From Bacillota bacterium (lineage in GTDB: Bacteria > Bacillota > Clostridia > Christensenellales > CAG-138): a DNA stretch of 6,125 nucleotides. Location of the stretch: positions 1-6,125 of the forward strand of contig JAEYSE010000038.1 of NCBI GenBank assembly GCA_023435025.1. Reading direction: 5' to 3'. The notes beneath the pieces were generated by a model that searched no databases, was not told where the DNA came from, and saw nothing but the letters and a program-made list of their open reading frames with translations. Numbering within the stretch: the first letter of the stretch is position 1; each line of letters starts with the position of its first letter. This document shows, piece by piece, positions 1-5,180 of the stretch. The position numbers and the translations under genes were made by a program.

Positions 1-63
1 TTGGTAAAAGGCGGCGGTGTTTTTCCTTCCGTGTATGGTGTGCTGTTGCCGGTAGCACGATAA
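1..63 (+). CDS. C-terminal end of an upstream protein (partial, 5' end outside window)
   Basis: Frame 1 is open from the first base for 20 codons and ends at TAA (61-63). The tail reads ...FPSVYGVLLPVAR. The stop overlaps an AAGGA ribosome binding site for the next gene, whose ATG lies only five bases further on. This is the usual look of two translationally coupled genes in one operon. Twenty residues are too few to name a family, and I do not recognise it. The frame used by the downstream gene is also open back to the window edge, so a much longer version of that gene cannot be strictly excluded. The tight stop/RBS/ATG arrangement favours the reading given here. Confidence 0.45.
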   Translation: MVKGGGVFPSVYGVLLPVAR

Positions 64-68
64 GGAAC

Positions 69-614
69 ATGAACAGTTGGAAATTTCGCATTGAGACATT
101 GCGCGCTTACAGGCAGGGGCGTATCCATATACGCCGCCGAGGCCAACGGCATGCGCTAAAATGGGCAGTACTTGGCGGTGGTCTGCTTCTATTCGGGGCG
201 GCGGCGTTTGTGTTTGGTTTTATTAAGCTGCCAATTCCCTCCCCTTCCCCTACACCCATCGTTACGGCTTCGCCCACGCCCATACCTACTGCCACTCCCT
301 CCCCTACACCGATGCCGACTCCTACGCCGACGCCTACTCCCTCGCCTACCCCTACGGCGTCGCCTACGCCCACGCCCATACCTACGAAAAAGCCAACGCC
401 CAGGCCGACGCCGACCGAGGTGCCCACGCCAACTCCTACGCCTTCGCCGACACCGCGTCGCACGTCAAAGCCCCAGCGTACGCCTACGCCTACACCTACG
501 CCTACGACTTCACCGACACCCGCGCCGTCGGAAACTCCTGTTCCAACTTCGTCGAGCTCGCCTGAGCCGACTGGTTCGGAACCAACGTCGTCACCGGATC
601 AAACCGGGGGCTGA
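69..614 (+). CDS. Single-pass membrane protein with Pro/Thr/Ser-rich extracellular stalk
   Basis: This is a 181-residue protein of unknown function. Residues 1-31 are strongly basic (Arg at 7, 12, 15, 18, 22-24, 27; Lys31), so they should stay in the cytoplasm. Residues 32-52 form one hydrophobic span (WAVLGGGLLLFGAAAFVFGF). From residue 55 to about 153 the chain is nearly all PTP/SPTP repeats, interrupted by basic patches (KKPTPRP, PRRTSKPQR), and it ends in a Ser/Glu/Gly-rich tail. There is no LPXTG sorting signal, no cysteine and no folded domain. The positive-inside rule predicts N-in/C-out, with a rigid, extended and possibly glycosylated outer segment, as in wall-spanning linkers. The ATG at 69 has AAGGA at 62-66, with close spacing. 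It probably shares a transcript with the partial gene before it. The function of the protein is unknown; the membrane-stalk description is secure, the role is not. Confidence 0.75.
   Translation: MNSWKFRIETLRAYRQGRIHIRRRGQRHALKWAVLGGGLLLFGAAAFVFGFIKLPIPSPSPTPIVTASPTPIPTATPSPTPMPTPTPTPTPSPTPTASPTPTPIPTKKPTPRPTPTEVPTPTPTPSPTPRRTSKPQRTPTPTPTPTTSPTPAPSETPVPTSSSSPEPTGSEPTSSPDQTGG
231..545 (+). repeat. Degenerate hexanucleotide repeat tract encoding (Pro-Thr/Ser)n
   Basis: The coding strand consists of variants of a six-base unit, CCNACN (CCTACG, CCGACG, CCCACG, CCAACG), mixed with CC-TCN units. Each unit encodes Pro-Thr or Pro-Ser. Because the unit is two codons long, gain or loss of units keeps the frame. 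The same periodicity leaves the +1 frame and the opposite strand free of stops, which creates long Leu/Arg-rich and Gly/Val-rich spurious frames here. Confidence 0.8.
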
Positions 615-647
615 CGCAAAACCGCCCCTTACCGAATCCGTAAACGC

Positions 648-683
648 GAAGAGGATACCTTCTCCAGTATCCTCTTCATGTTT
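648..683 (+). terminator. Probable intrinsic terminator after the stalk-protein gene
   Basis: GAAGAGGATAC (648-658) pairs perfectly with GTATCCTCTTC (667-677), giving an 11-bp stem with an 8-base loop. The following bases (ATGTTT) make only a weak U-tract; a better T run (CTCTTTTT) comes about a dozen bases later. The position, between the end of one gene and a fresh promoter for murI, fits a terminator. The poor immediate tail lowers confidence. Confidence 0.5.
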
Positions 684-736
684 CCCGCCTCTTTTTCCCG
701 ATTCCTTTAAAAGGGTGGCTTTTTTCCCGTTTACGG

Positions 737-754
737 TGTAATATAATATGGCTG
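737..754 (+). promoter_or_regulatory. Promoter -10 region for murI
   Basis: A perfect TATAAT lies at 742-747, about 50 bases before the murI start, preceded by TG at 737-738. No convincing TTGACA-like -35 box sits 16-18 bases upstream; the T-rich run near 719-725 is the only candidate. The expected transcript would start near 754 and carry a short leader with a GCGC-AAAA-GCGC mini-hairpin (757-768). Confidence 0.5.
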
Positions 755-797
755 CAGCGCAAAAGCGCGCGGCGATACCGATCGACTGGAGGCTTTC

Positions 798-1601
798 ATG
801 GATAAAAGGCCCATCGGCATAACCGACAGCGGCTTGGGCGGCGTATCCACGCTGCGCCAGGCCTTACATATGCTCCCCAAAGAGGATTTTCTATATTATG
901 GCGATAACCACAACGCCCCCTACGGTTCACGAAGCGCCGAAGAGATACATGCGCTTTCCAGAAATGTTGTACGTTACTTTTTGAATCAGGATGTAAAGGC
1001 GATTTTAGTCGCCTGCAACACCACCACCGCCGTGGCGCTCCCCACACTGCAGAGTGAGAGCCCAATTCCGATCGTGGGCATACAGCCCGCAATCCTGCCT
1101 GCGTCTGAGATGCCGGGCGATGGCATCATTCTGATGATGGCCACCCAGGCGGCTGCCACGCATCCAAGATATCTGGCAATCCACGCCTCTCTGCCCGATC
1201 CCGACAGGGTCAAAAACATCCCCTGCAGCGCGGAGTTTGTACGCCGCGTGGAAGCAAATCTGTTTGGCCCGGACGATTATTCGGATATTTTAGAAGAAGC
1301 CCTTGCGCCCTATGAAGGGGAACGAGTGGACGGTATTGTGCTGGGCTGCACGCACTACCTCTTTTTCCAGCGCCAGCTTGCCGCCTATGCTGAACGCCAT
1401 TTTCAAGGCTCCCCGCGTTTTTTTGACGGTGGAAAAACTGCGACGGAGGCCCTTAGACAGGTGCTGCGTGAACAGGACCTTGAGAATACGCAGGGAATCG
1501 GCAGCGTATCCTTCCACACCAGCGGGGACCCGGATACCTACCGCATGCGGTTTGAGGCACTGCTCAACCAGCCCATGCAGATTGAGGGAATCGAATTATA
1601 A
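798..1601 (+). CDS. murI: Glutamate racemase
   Basis: This enzyme interconverts L- and D-glutamate in the cytoplasm, without a cofactor, and supplies D-Glu for peptidoglycan precursors. The protein has 267 residues, a normal length for the family. Motifs seen: DSGLGG at 10-15 (catalytic Asp10/Ser11 region), YYGDxxNAPYG at 33-43, ACNTTT at 72-77 with catalytic Cys73, and LGCTHY at 182-187 with the second catalytic Cys184 and His186. A C-terminal DGGKTATEALRQVL segment also matches the family. Both proton-transfer cysteines are present, so it should be active. The middle (residues 115-160, for example ATQAAATHPRY) differs from typical MurI, suggesting a divergent subfamily. The start is supported by GGAGG at 788-792, five bases before the ATG. 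It appears to be monocistronic, with its own -10 box and a strong terminator downstream. An aspartate or other amino-acid racemase of the same superfamily is the main alternative, but the DSG/CNT/GCTHY set favours MurI. Confidence 0.93.
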   Translation: MDKRPIGITDSGLGGVSTLRQALHMLPKEDFLYYGDNHNAPYGSRSAEEIHALSRNVVRYFLNQDVKAILVACNTTTAVALPTLQSESPIPIVGIQPAILPASEMPGDGIILMMATQAAATHPRYLAIHASLPDPDRVKNIPCSAEFVRRVEANLFGPDDYSDILEEALAPYEGERVDGIVLGCTHYLFFQRQLAAYAERHFQGSPRFFDGGKTATEALRQVLREQDLENTQGIGSVSFHTSGDPDTYRMRFEALLNQPMQIEGIEL

Positions 1602-1620
1602 ATAGAAAAATACTGAAATG

Positions 1621-1651
1621 ATAAAAGAGGGCAGCGCCCTCTTTTATTTTT
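1621..1651. terminator. Bidirectional intrinsic terminator between murI and the convergent peptidase gene
   Basis: ATAAAAGAGGGC (1621-1632) pairs perfectly with GCCCTCTTTTAT (1636-1647), a 12-bp stem with a 3-base AGC loop. On the plus strand it is followed by TTTT. On the minus strand the exit side reads TTTTATCATTT, also U-rich. It lies about 20 bases after the murI stop and contains the stop codon of the minus-strand gene (TAA, complement of 1644-1646), so it can serve both converging transcripts. Confidence 0.88.
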
Positions 1652-2300
1652 CCTCTTTCCAAGCAGCATGCGGCTTCATCAGGGCCTGCCATGTGGGGCC
1701 ATCCGCAACGCCTGTTACATTCAGGCCGCTCTTTTGCTGAAAACGTCGTACATCCGAGGCGGTAGACGCGGAAAAGCAGCCGGTCAGGCCCGAGGAAGAA
1801 AGCCCGTGCTGCAGCAGTGCGTCCTGAAGTACAAATACGTGCACGCCCCGCACGCCCTGCTCAATGCGAGGATATCCTCCAAAAAGGCTGGCCGGGGGCA
1901 ATATGCTAATTTCAGCATGTACCCAGCCTGGCGTTGTGAACAGCGGCTCCACGCTTTGAAATTTCGCTACCATGAGCGCGCGGCGCGCAAGCAAAAGCTG
2001 GCTCGCGCTGTTGAGATTGTAGCCAAAATCGAACGCCAGACCCGCATAGTGCGGAGACTGCCCCACATGAGAACCCTCCGATACGCGCCGAAATGCGTAG
2101 CGGATGGGATGTTTCGAACCGGAGAGCAGCTTTTCCACGGCGGCAACTGCCCTGATATCCGTCCATAGTATTGGTGATTCGCTTTTTCCCCGAAACGCGC
2201 GTACGGTAAACAAGCCGTTTGTGCTGCCCGGCATGGGCTCTTCAGGCCTTAAGTCCCGTATGATCCAATCCCCGGATTGCGGATCGAAAACAAAGACCAT
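1644..2300 (-). CDS. M15-like D,D-peptidase with C-terminal peptidoglycan-binding domain
   Basis: This 218-residue protein is probably a zinc peptidase acting on the stem peptides of peptidoglycan. Residues 74-130 carry the hallmark of the Hedgehog/DD-peptidase fold: SPHYAGLAFD (82-91), giving His84 and Asp91 as zinc ligands, and GWVHAE (125-130), giving the third ligand His128. The usual catalytic acidic residue just before the W-x-H motif is not obvious; Glu118 is a candidate. Residues 147-209 match peptidoglycan-binding domain 1 (GVRGVHVFVLQDAL...RRFQQKSGL...GVADGPTWQAL). No signal peptide or membrane segment is seen, so export would need another route, or release by lysis or during sporulation. 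The start is fixed by an in-frame TAA two codons upstream of the ATG and an AGGGGGTG ribosome binding site (complement of 2311-2318). It is the only minus-strand gene in the window and appears to be a single-gene unit. A phage-type endolysin or a spore-cortex enzyme are alternatives within the same fold. Confidence 0.8.
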   Translation of the reverse strand: MVFVFDPQSGDWIIRDLRPEEPMPGSTNGLFTVRAFRGKSESPILWTDIRAVAAVEKLLSGSKHPIRYAFRRVSEGSHVGQSPHYAGLAFDFGYNLNSASQLLLARRALMVAKFQSVEPLFTTPGWVHAEISILPPASLFGGYPRIEQGVRGVHVFVLQDALLQHGLSSSGLTGCFSASTASDVRRFQQKSGLNVTGVADGPTWQALMKPHAAWKEEK

Positions 2301-2433
2301 GCCTTAACGCCACCCCCTGCCTTCCGCAACATGTTCTTTTTTAATGTATGACCACCGGCCGTGAACGGTGACCGGGTGTCCATGTTAGGGAAAGCGCATT
2401 GCGCGATTTACCTCCACAAGGTATAATGCTATT
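2301..2433. promoter_or_regulatory. Divergent intergenic region with a hairpin-forming inverted repeat
   Basis: This is the non-coding stretch between the minus-strand peptidase and the serA transcript. It holds an imperfect inverted repeat at 2353-2378: CACCGG pairs with CCGGGTG (one bulged G), enclosing an inner CCG-TGAA-CGG hairpin. It could be an operator, or a structure in the peptidase leader. No convincing minus-strand promoter was found. An imperfect palindrome at 2391-2409, centred on GCGC-ATT-GCGC, overlaps the serA -35 box. Confidence 0.35.
2399..2427 (+). promoter_or_regulatory. Sigma-A-type promoter for the serA operon
   Basis: TTGCGC (2399-2404) and a perfect TATAAT (2422-2427) are separated by 17 bases, the optimal spacing. 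Transcription would begin near 2434, leaving a leader of about 140 bases before the serA ATG at 2574. The -35 element matches the consensus only in its TTG. Confidence 0.6.
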
Positions 2434-2573
2434 AATATGTGGGGGATTGCCCTTTTGGGGCGGTTTCGGTTGAACCACACCCACATCCTCCATCCGTTTT
2501 CTGGATACAGCGCCGTATCGTTCGCGGATATTCCGCGCGCTATATATTTTTAGTAGAGAGGTTTGAAAGGGGT
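2434..2573 (+). promoter_or_regulatory. Structured 5' leader of serA (candidate cis-regulatory RNA)
   Basis: Several pairings are visible. ATGTGGG (2437-2443) pairs with CCCACAT (2480-2486). Inside that stem are GCCC/GGGC (2449-2452 with 2458-2461) and GGTT/AACC (2462-2465 with 2473-2476), together a three-way junction. An alternative pairing, GGGGGAT (2441-2447) with ATCCTCC (2485-2491), competes with the closing stem. Downstream are ATCCG/TGGAT (2492-2496 with 2502-2506) and CGCGGA-TAT-TCCGCG (2523-2537), the latter followed by TATATATTTTT. I do not recognise a T-box, SAM, glycine or other known class; the T-box TGGTACCGCG element is absent. Pairings were found by eye and not energy-checked. 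Confidence 0.4.
2555..2573 (+). promoter_or_regulatory. Ribosome binding region deciding the serA start
   Basis: AGAGAGG (2555-2561) and GAAAGGGG (2565-2572) lie just before the ATG at 2574. The purine-rich tract supports initiation here and not at the GTG at 2439, which sits almost at the predicted transcription start with no room for a ribosome binding site. Confidence 0.65.
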
Positions 2574-3752
2574 ATGCAGCATATTTTAACGCTCAACGCC
2601 ATATCGGATACAATCTATGAGGCGCTGAAAACCGACCGTTACGTTGTTACCGACCGCGAGGAGGATCCCGTTGCCATACTTGTCCGCAGTGCGGACTGCA
2701 GAAAAAGGCCGTTCAATCCTTCGCTTTTAGCCATCGCCCGCGCGGGCGCGGGCATCAATAACATCCCTGTTGAGCAATGCACACAGGCCGCCATCGCAGT
2801 ATTCAACACGCCGGGCGCCAACGCCAACGCCGTAAAGGAGCTGGCACTTTGCTGTATGCTACTGGCCTCCCGCAATGTGCTCGAGGGCGTTTCCTGGGCG
2901 AACACCCTCGCTGGCGAAGACATCCCGCTGCAGGTGGAACAGGGCAAGCGCAAATTTGTGGGCAGCGAGCTTGCCGGTAAGACGCTTGCCGTCATCGGTC
3001 TGGGCGCAATCGGCGTTATGGTTGCCAACGACGCAGATGCCATCGGCATGCAGGTATACGGATACGACCCCTTCATTTCCGTTGAGCACGCGTGGGGGCT
3101 TTCCCGCACGGTATGCCGCGCGGGATCTCTGGAGGAGATTCTCCCCCGCTGCGATTATGTGACCATACACGTTCCGCTGATGGATGCGACAAGAAACTAT
3201 TTAAATGCGCACACGCTCTCGCTGATGAAACCCGGCGCAATTTTATTGAACCTTGCCCGTGGCGAGCTTGTGGACACCGAAGCGGTACTTGCCGCCGTGG
3301 AAGCGGGAGCGATTTCCCGCTATGTGACGGATTTCCCGGAAGCGGCGCTTATCAATCGCCCCAATATTATCTGTGTGCCGCATCTTGGCGCCACTACGCC
3401 CGAAAGCGAAGAAAACTGCGCGCGGATGGCGGCGCGGGAACTGGACGAGTATTTAACCTACGGCAACATCACGAACAGCGTGAATTTCCCACAGTGCGTG
3501 ATGGGCCCCTCCGGTTCCTATCGCGTATGCGCATTGCACCGCAACATCACCAACATGGTGGGGCAAATTACCGCAATTATTGCCGCCGAAAACGGCAACA
3601 TTACCAACATGATCAATAAAAGCCGCGGGGATATCGCGTACTCCATACTGGATCTTGATAATCCCCTTCCCGATAAGGCGCACGCCCGCCTGAACGGAAT
3701 AGATGGCATGATGCGCGTTCGCACATTCTGCCTGAACCCTGTGGTCTGCTAG
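2574..3752 (+). CDS. serA: D-3-phosphoglycerate dehydrogenase (ACT-domain form)
   Basis: This enzyme catalyses the first step of serine synthesis: 3-phosphoglycerate to 3-phosphohydroxypyruvate with NAD. From the ATG at 2574 the protein has 392 residues, close to the roughly 385-390 of clostridial SerA. Domains: N-terminal half of the catalytic domain 1-95 (ARAGAGINNI at 55-64); NAD-binding Rossmann domain with GLGAIG at 142-147 and the NAD-selecting Asp165 in YGYDP; catalytic Arg229 (NLARGELVD), probable Glu256 and His270 (PHLGATT); ACT domain from about residue 315, a likely serine sensor (H322, N324). The frame stays open upstream to a GTG at 2439, but those 45 residues are His/Pro-rich, unlike the family, and overlap the structured leader. 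The NITN motif occurs three times (298-301, 324-327, 342-345). It is the first gene of an apparent operon with DUF1015 and aspartate kinase. No serC is adjacent, although serC often precedes serA in related genomes. Confidence 0.93.
   Translation: MQHILTLNAISDTIYEALKTDRYVVTDREEDPVAILVRSADCRKRPFNPSLLAIARAGAGINNIPVEQCTQAAIAVFNTPGANANAVKELALCCMLLASRNVLEGVSWANTLAGEDIPLQVEQGKRKFVGSELAGKTLAVIGLGAIGVMVANDADAIGMQVYGYDPFISVEHAWGLSRTVCRAGSLEEILPRCDYVTIHVPLMDATRNYLNAHTLSLMKPGAILLNLARGELVDTEAVLAAVEAGAISRYVTDFPEAALINRPNIICVPHLGATTPESEENCARMAARELDEYLTYGNITNSVNFPQCVMGPSGSYRVCALHRNITNMVGQITAIIAAENGNITNMINKSRGDIAYSILDLDNPLPDKAHARLNGIDGMMRVRTFCLNPVVC
3462..3614 (+). repeat. Three dispersed copies of a GCAACATYACSAACA element within serA
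   Basis: Copies lie at 3462-3480, 3540-3560 and 3594-3614. The second and third share GCAACAT[C/T]ACCAACATG, differing at one base of 17; the first is identical to the second for the first eleven of these bases and then diverges. Each encodes NITN in the same frame (residues 298, 324 and 342). They span the linker and first half of the ACT domain. Confidence 0.6.
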
Positions 3753-3818
3753 CGCCTAAAACGGCTTGCTTTCATTTTGATGCTTGGCTAAGTCCAAAGA
3801 ACAACACGGAGGCTACGT

Positions 3819-5162
3819 ATGAACAACTACCCAAATACCATTGGCGTCGGTGTCCCCAATGTACTCCTGCCCAATCCCAAGACGGACTTTTCAAAATGGG
3901 CCGTCGTTGCGTGCGACCAGTACACTTCTCAAAAAGAGTACTGGGAGGAGGCGAAAGCATATATTGGCAATGAGCCCTCCACGCTCAACCTGATACTCCC
4001 CGAGGCGTACCTTGGCCAGCCTGACGAGACGGAGCGTATCAAGGCCATACAGGCCAGTATGCGGGACTATTTTGCAAAAGGCGTCCTTGAAGAACAGGAA
4101 ACGGGTTTTGTGTTTGTGCGCCGTCAGGCGGAAGGCAAGGTTCGTCTTGGGCTGGTGTTGGCGCTGGACCTTGAGCAATATGATTATAAAAAGGGCGCGA
4201 CCACATTGATTCGCGCCACGGAAGGGACGATTGTGGAACGTATCCCGCCCCGCCTTCGTATCCGCGAAGGCGCGCCGCTGGAACTGCCGCACATCCTGGT
4301 GCTCATTGACGACCCCGGCCGTACCGTGATCGAGCCGCTCGCCGCAAAAACCGCGGGCATGAAGATGCTCTACGATACCGACCTTATGAAGGACGGCGGG
4401 CATGTAAGCGGGCATTTGGTGAATAATTGCGAAGACATCAAAGCCGTGTTGGACGCGCTTGCGGCGCTGACCGACAAGGCTGCGTTTGAAGCGAAATACG
4501 GTGCGGGCCACGCCCCGCTGCTATTCGCCATGGGGGACGGCAATCATTCCTTCGCCACGGCGAAAGCCGCATGGGAGAATATCAAAAAGACGCTCTCTCC
4601 CGCTGAGCAGGAAACACACCCTGCCCGCTACGCGCTGGTCGAGATTGAGAACGTGCATGACGACGGCATCGTATTCGAACCCATCCACCGCGTGCTGTTC
4701 GGCATCGCGCCGGAAATCGCCGTGGAACGGTTGGAAGCGCTACTTGCAGCGGAGAATGGGACTGTCTCCACCCGCTACTATGCAAGCGCGGAACAGCTTG
4801 ACAATGCCGTTATTCATCCACAAAACGGCGCGCATGTGCTGCCCTTCTATTATGGAGAAAAGATGGGCTGCTTTGAGGTGAATACCCCCAAGCAGCAGTT
4901 GAGCGTAGGTACGCTGCAGAACGCAATTGACGCGCTGATAAAAGAATTTATCCACAGTGAGGTGGACTATATCCACGGCGCGGACGTGGTATTAAAGCTT
5001 GCGAGCGGCCCGGATACGTTAGGCTTTTTGCTCCCCGCCATGAAAAAGAGCGAACTGTTCCCCACTGTCGTGTACGACGGTGCGCTCCCCCGTAAAACTT
5101 TCTCAATGGGCGAAGCCAATGAGAAGAGATATTATATGGAATGCAGGAAAATTTTACCGTAA
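3819..5162 (+). CDS. DUF1015 family protein (serine-operon associated)
   Basis: This 447-residue protein is predicted to be cytoplasmic, with no signal peptide or membrane span. Its family, DUF1015 (COG4198), has to my knowledge no established biochemical function. Family hallmarks seen: WAVVACDQYTS (27-37), the IRATEGT segment (131-137) followed by ERIPPRLRIREGAPLELPH, and MGDGNHSFATAK (238-249). From memory, other DUF1015 members carry DGHHR at the last site. That resembles the DGHHR motif of the ParB/sulfiredoxin-like fold, which includes archaeal free-serine kinase SerK. A nucleotide- or phosphate-related role is therefore conceivable, but this is inference. The start is backed by GGAGG at 3808-3812, six bases before the ATG. 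It lies 66 bases after serA and 18 bases before the aspartate kinase gene, so co-transcription is likely. In many clostridia the gene follows serC-serA, pointing to a role near serine metabolism. Confidence 0.88.
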   Translation: MNNYPNTIGVGVPNVLLPNPKTDFSKWAVVACDQYTSQKEYWEEAKAYIGNEPSTLNLILPEAYLGQPDETERIKAIQASMRDYFAKGVLEEQETGFVFVRRQAEGKVRLGLVLALDLEQYDYKKGATTLIRATEGTIVERIPPRLRIREGAPLELPHILVLIDDPGRTVIEPLAAKTAGMKMLYDTDLMKDGGHVSGHLVNNCEDIKAVLDALAALTDKAAFEAKYGAGHAPLLFAMGDGNHSFATAKAAWENIKKTLSPAEQETHPARYALVEIENVHDDGIVFEPIHRVLFGIAPEIAVERLEALLAAENGTVSTRYYASAEQLDNAVIHPQNGAHVLPFYYGEKMGCFEVNTPKQQLSVGTLQNAIDALIKEFIHSEVDYIHGADVVLKLASGPDTLGFLLPAMKKSELFPTVVYDGALPRKTFSMGEANEKRYYMECRKILP

Positions 5163-5180
5163 CTTAGAGGAGAACACAGA

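Noticed and set aside
107..463. Open minus-strand frame, Gly/Val-rich, opposite the Pro/Thr stalk gene
   Set aside because: It is the reverse complement of the hexanucleotide repeat; its monotonous GVGVG composition follows from the repeat and it has no domain-like content.
172..741. Open plus-strand frame rich in Leu/Arg/Pro that runs past the stalk gene's stop
   Set aside because: It is the shifted reading of the repeat, passes through the terminator hairpin and T-runs, and has no family match. The frame with a membrane span and a coupled RBS is preferred.
1080..1100. GIQPA in the racemase, where some relatives have Glu instead of Gln
   Set aside because: This position varies among bona fide MurI proteins, so it is not evidence of altered chemistry; both catalytic cysteines are present.
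1668..2168. Plus-strand frame opposite the M15-like gene
   Set aside because: The minus strand carries the zinc-ligand motif and a peptidoglycan-binding domain with a good RBS; the plus-strand frame is Arg/Ala/Lys-rich with no recognisable motif.
2301..2440. Minus-strand promoter for the M15-like gene
   Set aside because: Several AT-rich -10-like hexamers exist on the reverse strand (near 2345 and 2420-2436), but none has a -35-like hexamer at 16-18 bases. A sporulation or alternative sigma factor could explain this, but I cannot support a specific site.
2434..2573. T-box (tRNA-sensing) leader for serA
   Set aside because: The conserved T-box antiterminator sequence (TGGTACCGCG-like) is not present, and the leader is shorter than usual for that class.
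3753..3818. Possible terminator or attenuator between serA and DUF1015 (AGCGCC...GGCTTGCT followed by TTTCATTTT)
   Set aside because: Only three plus three pairs with a two-base bulge, too weak to call; the gap is short and consistent with an operon.
3891..4511. 206-codon minus-strand frame opposite the DUF1015 gene
   Set aside because: It is an antisense shadow of a gene with clear family motifs; its sequence shows no family features.
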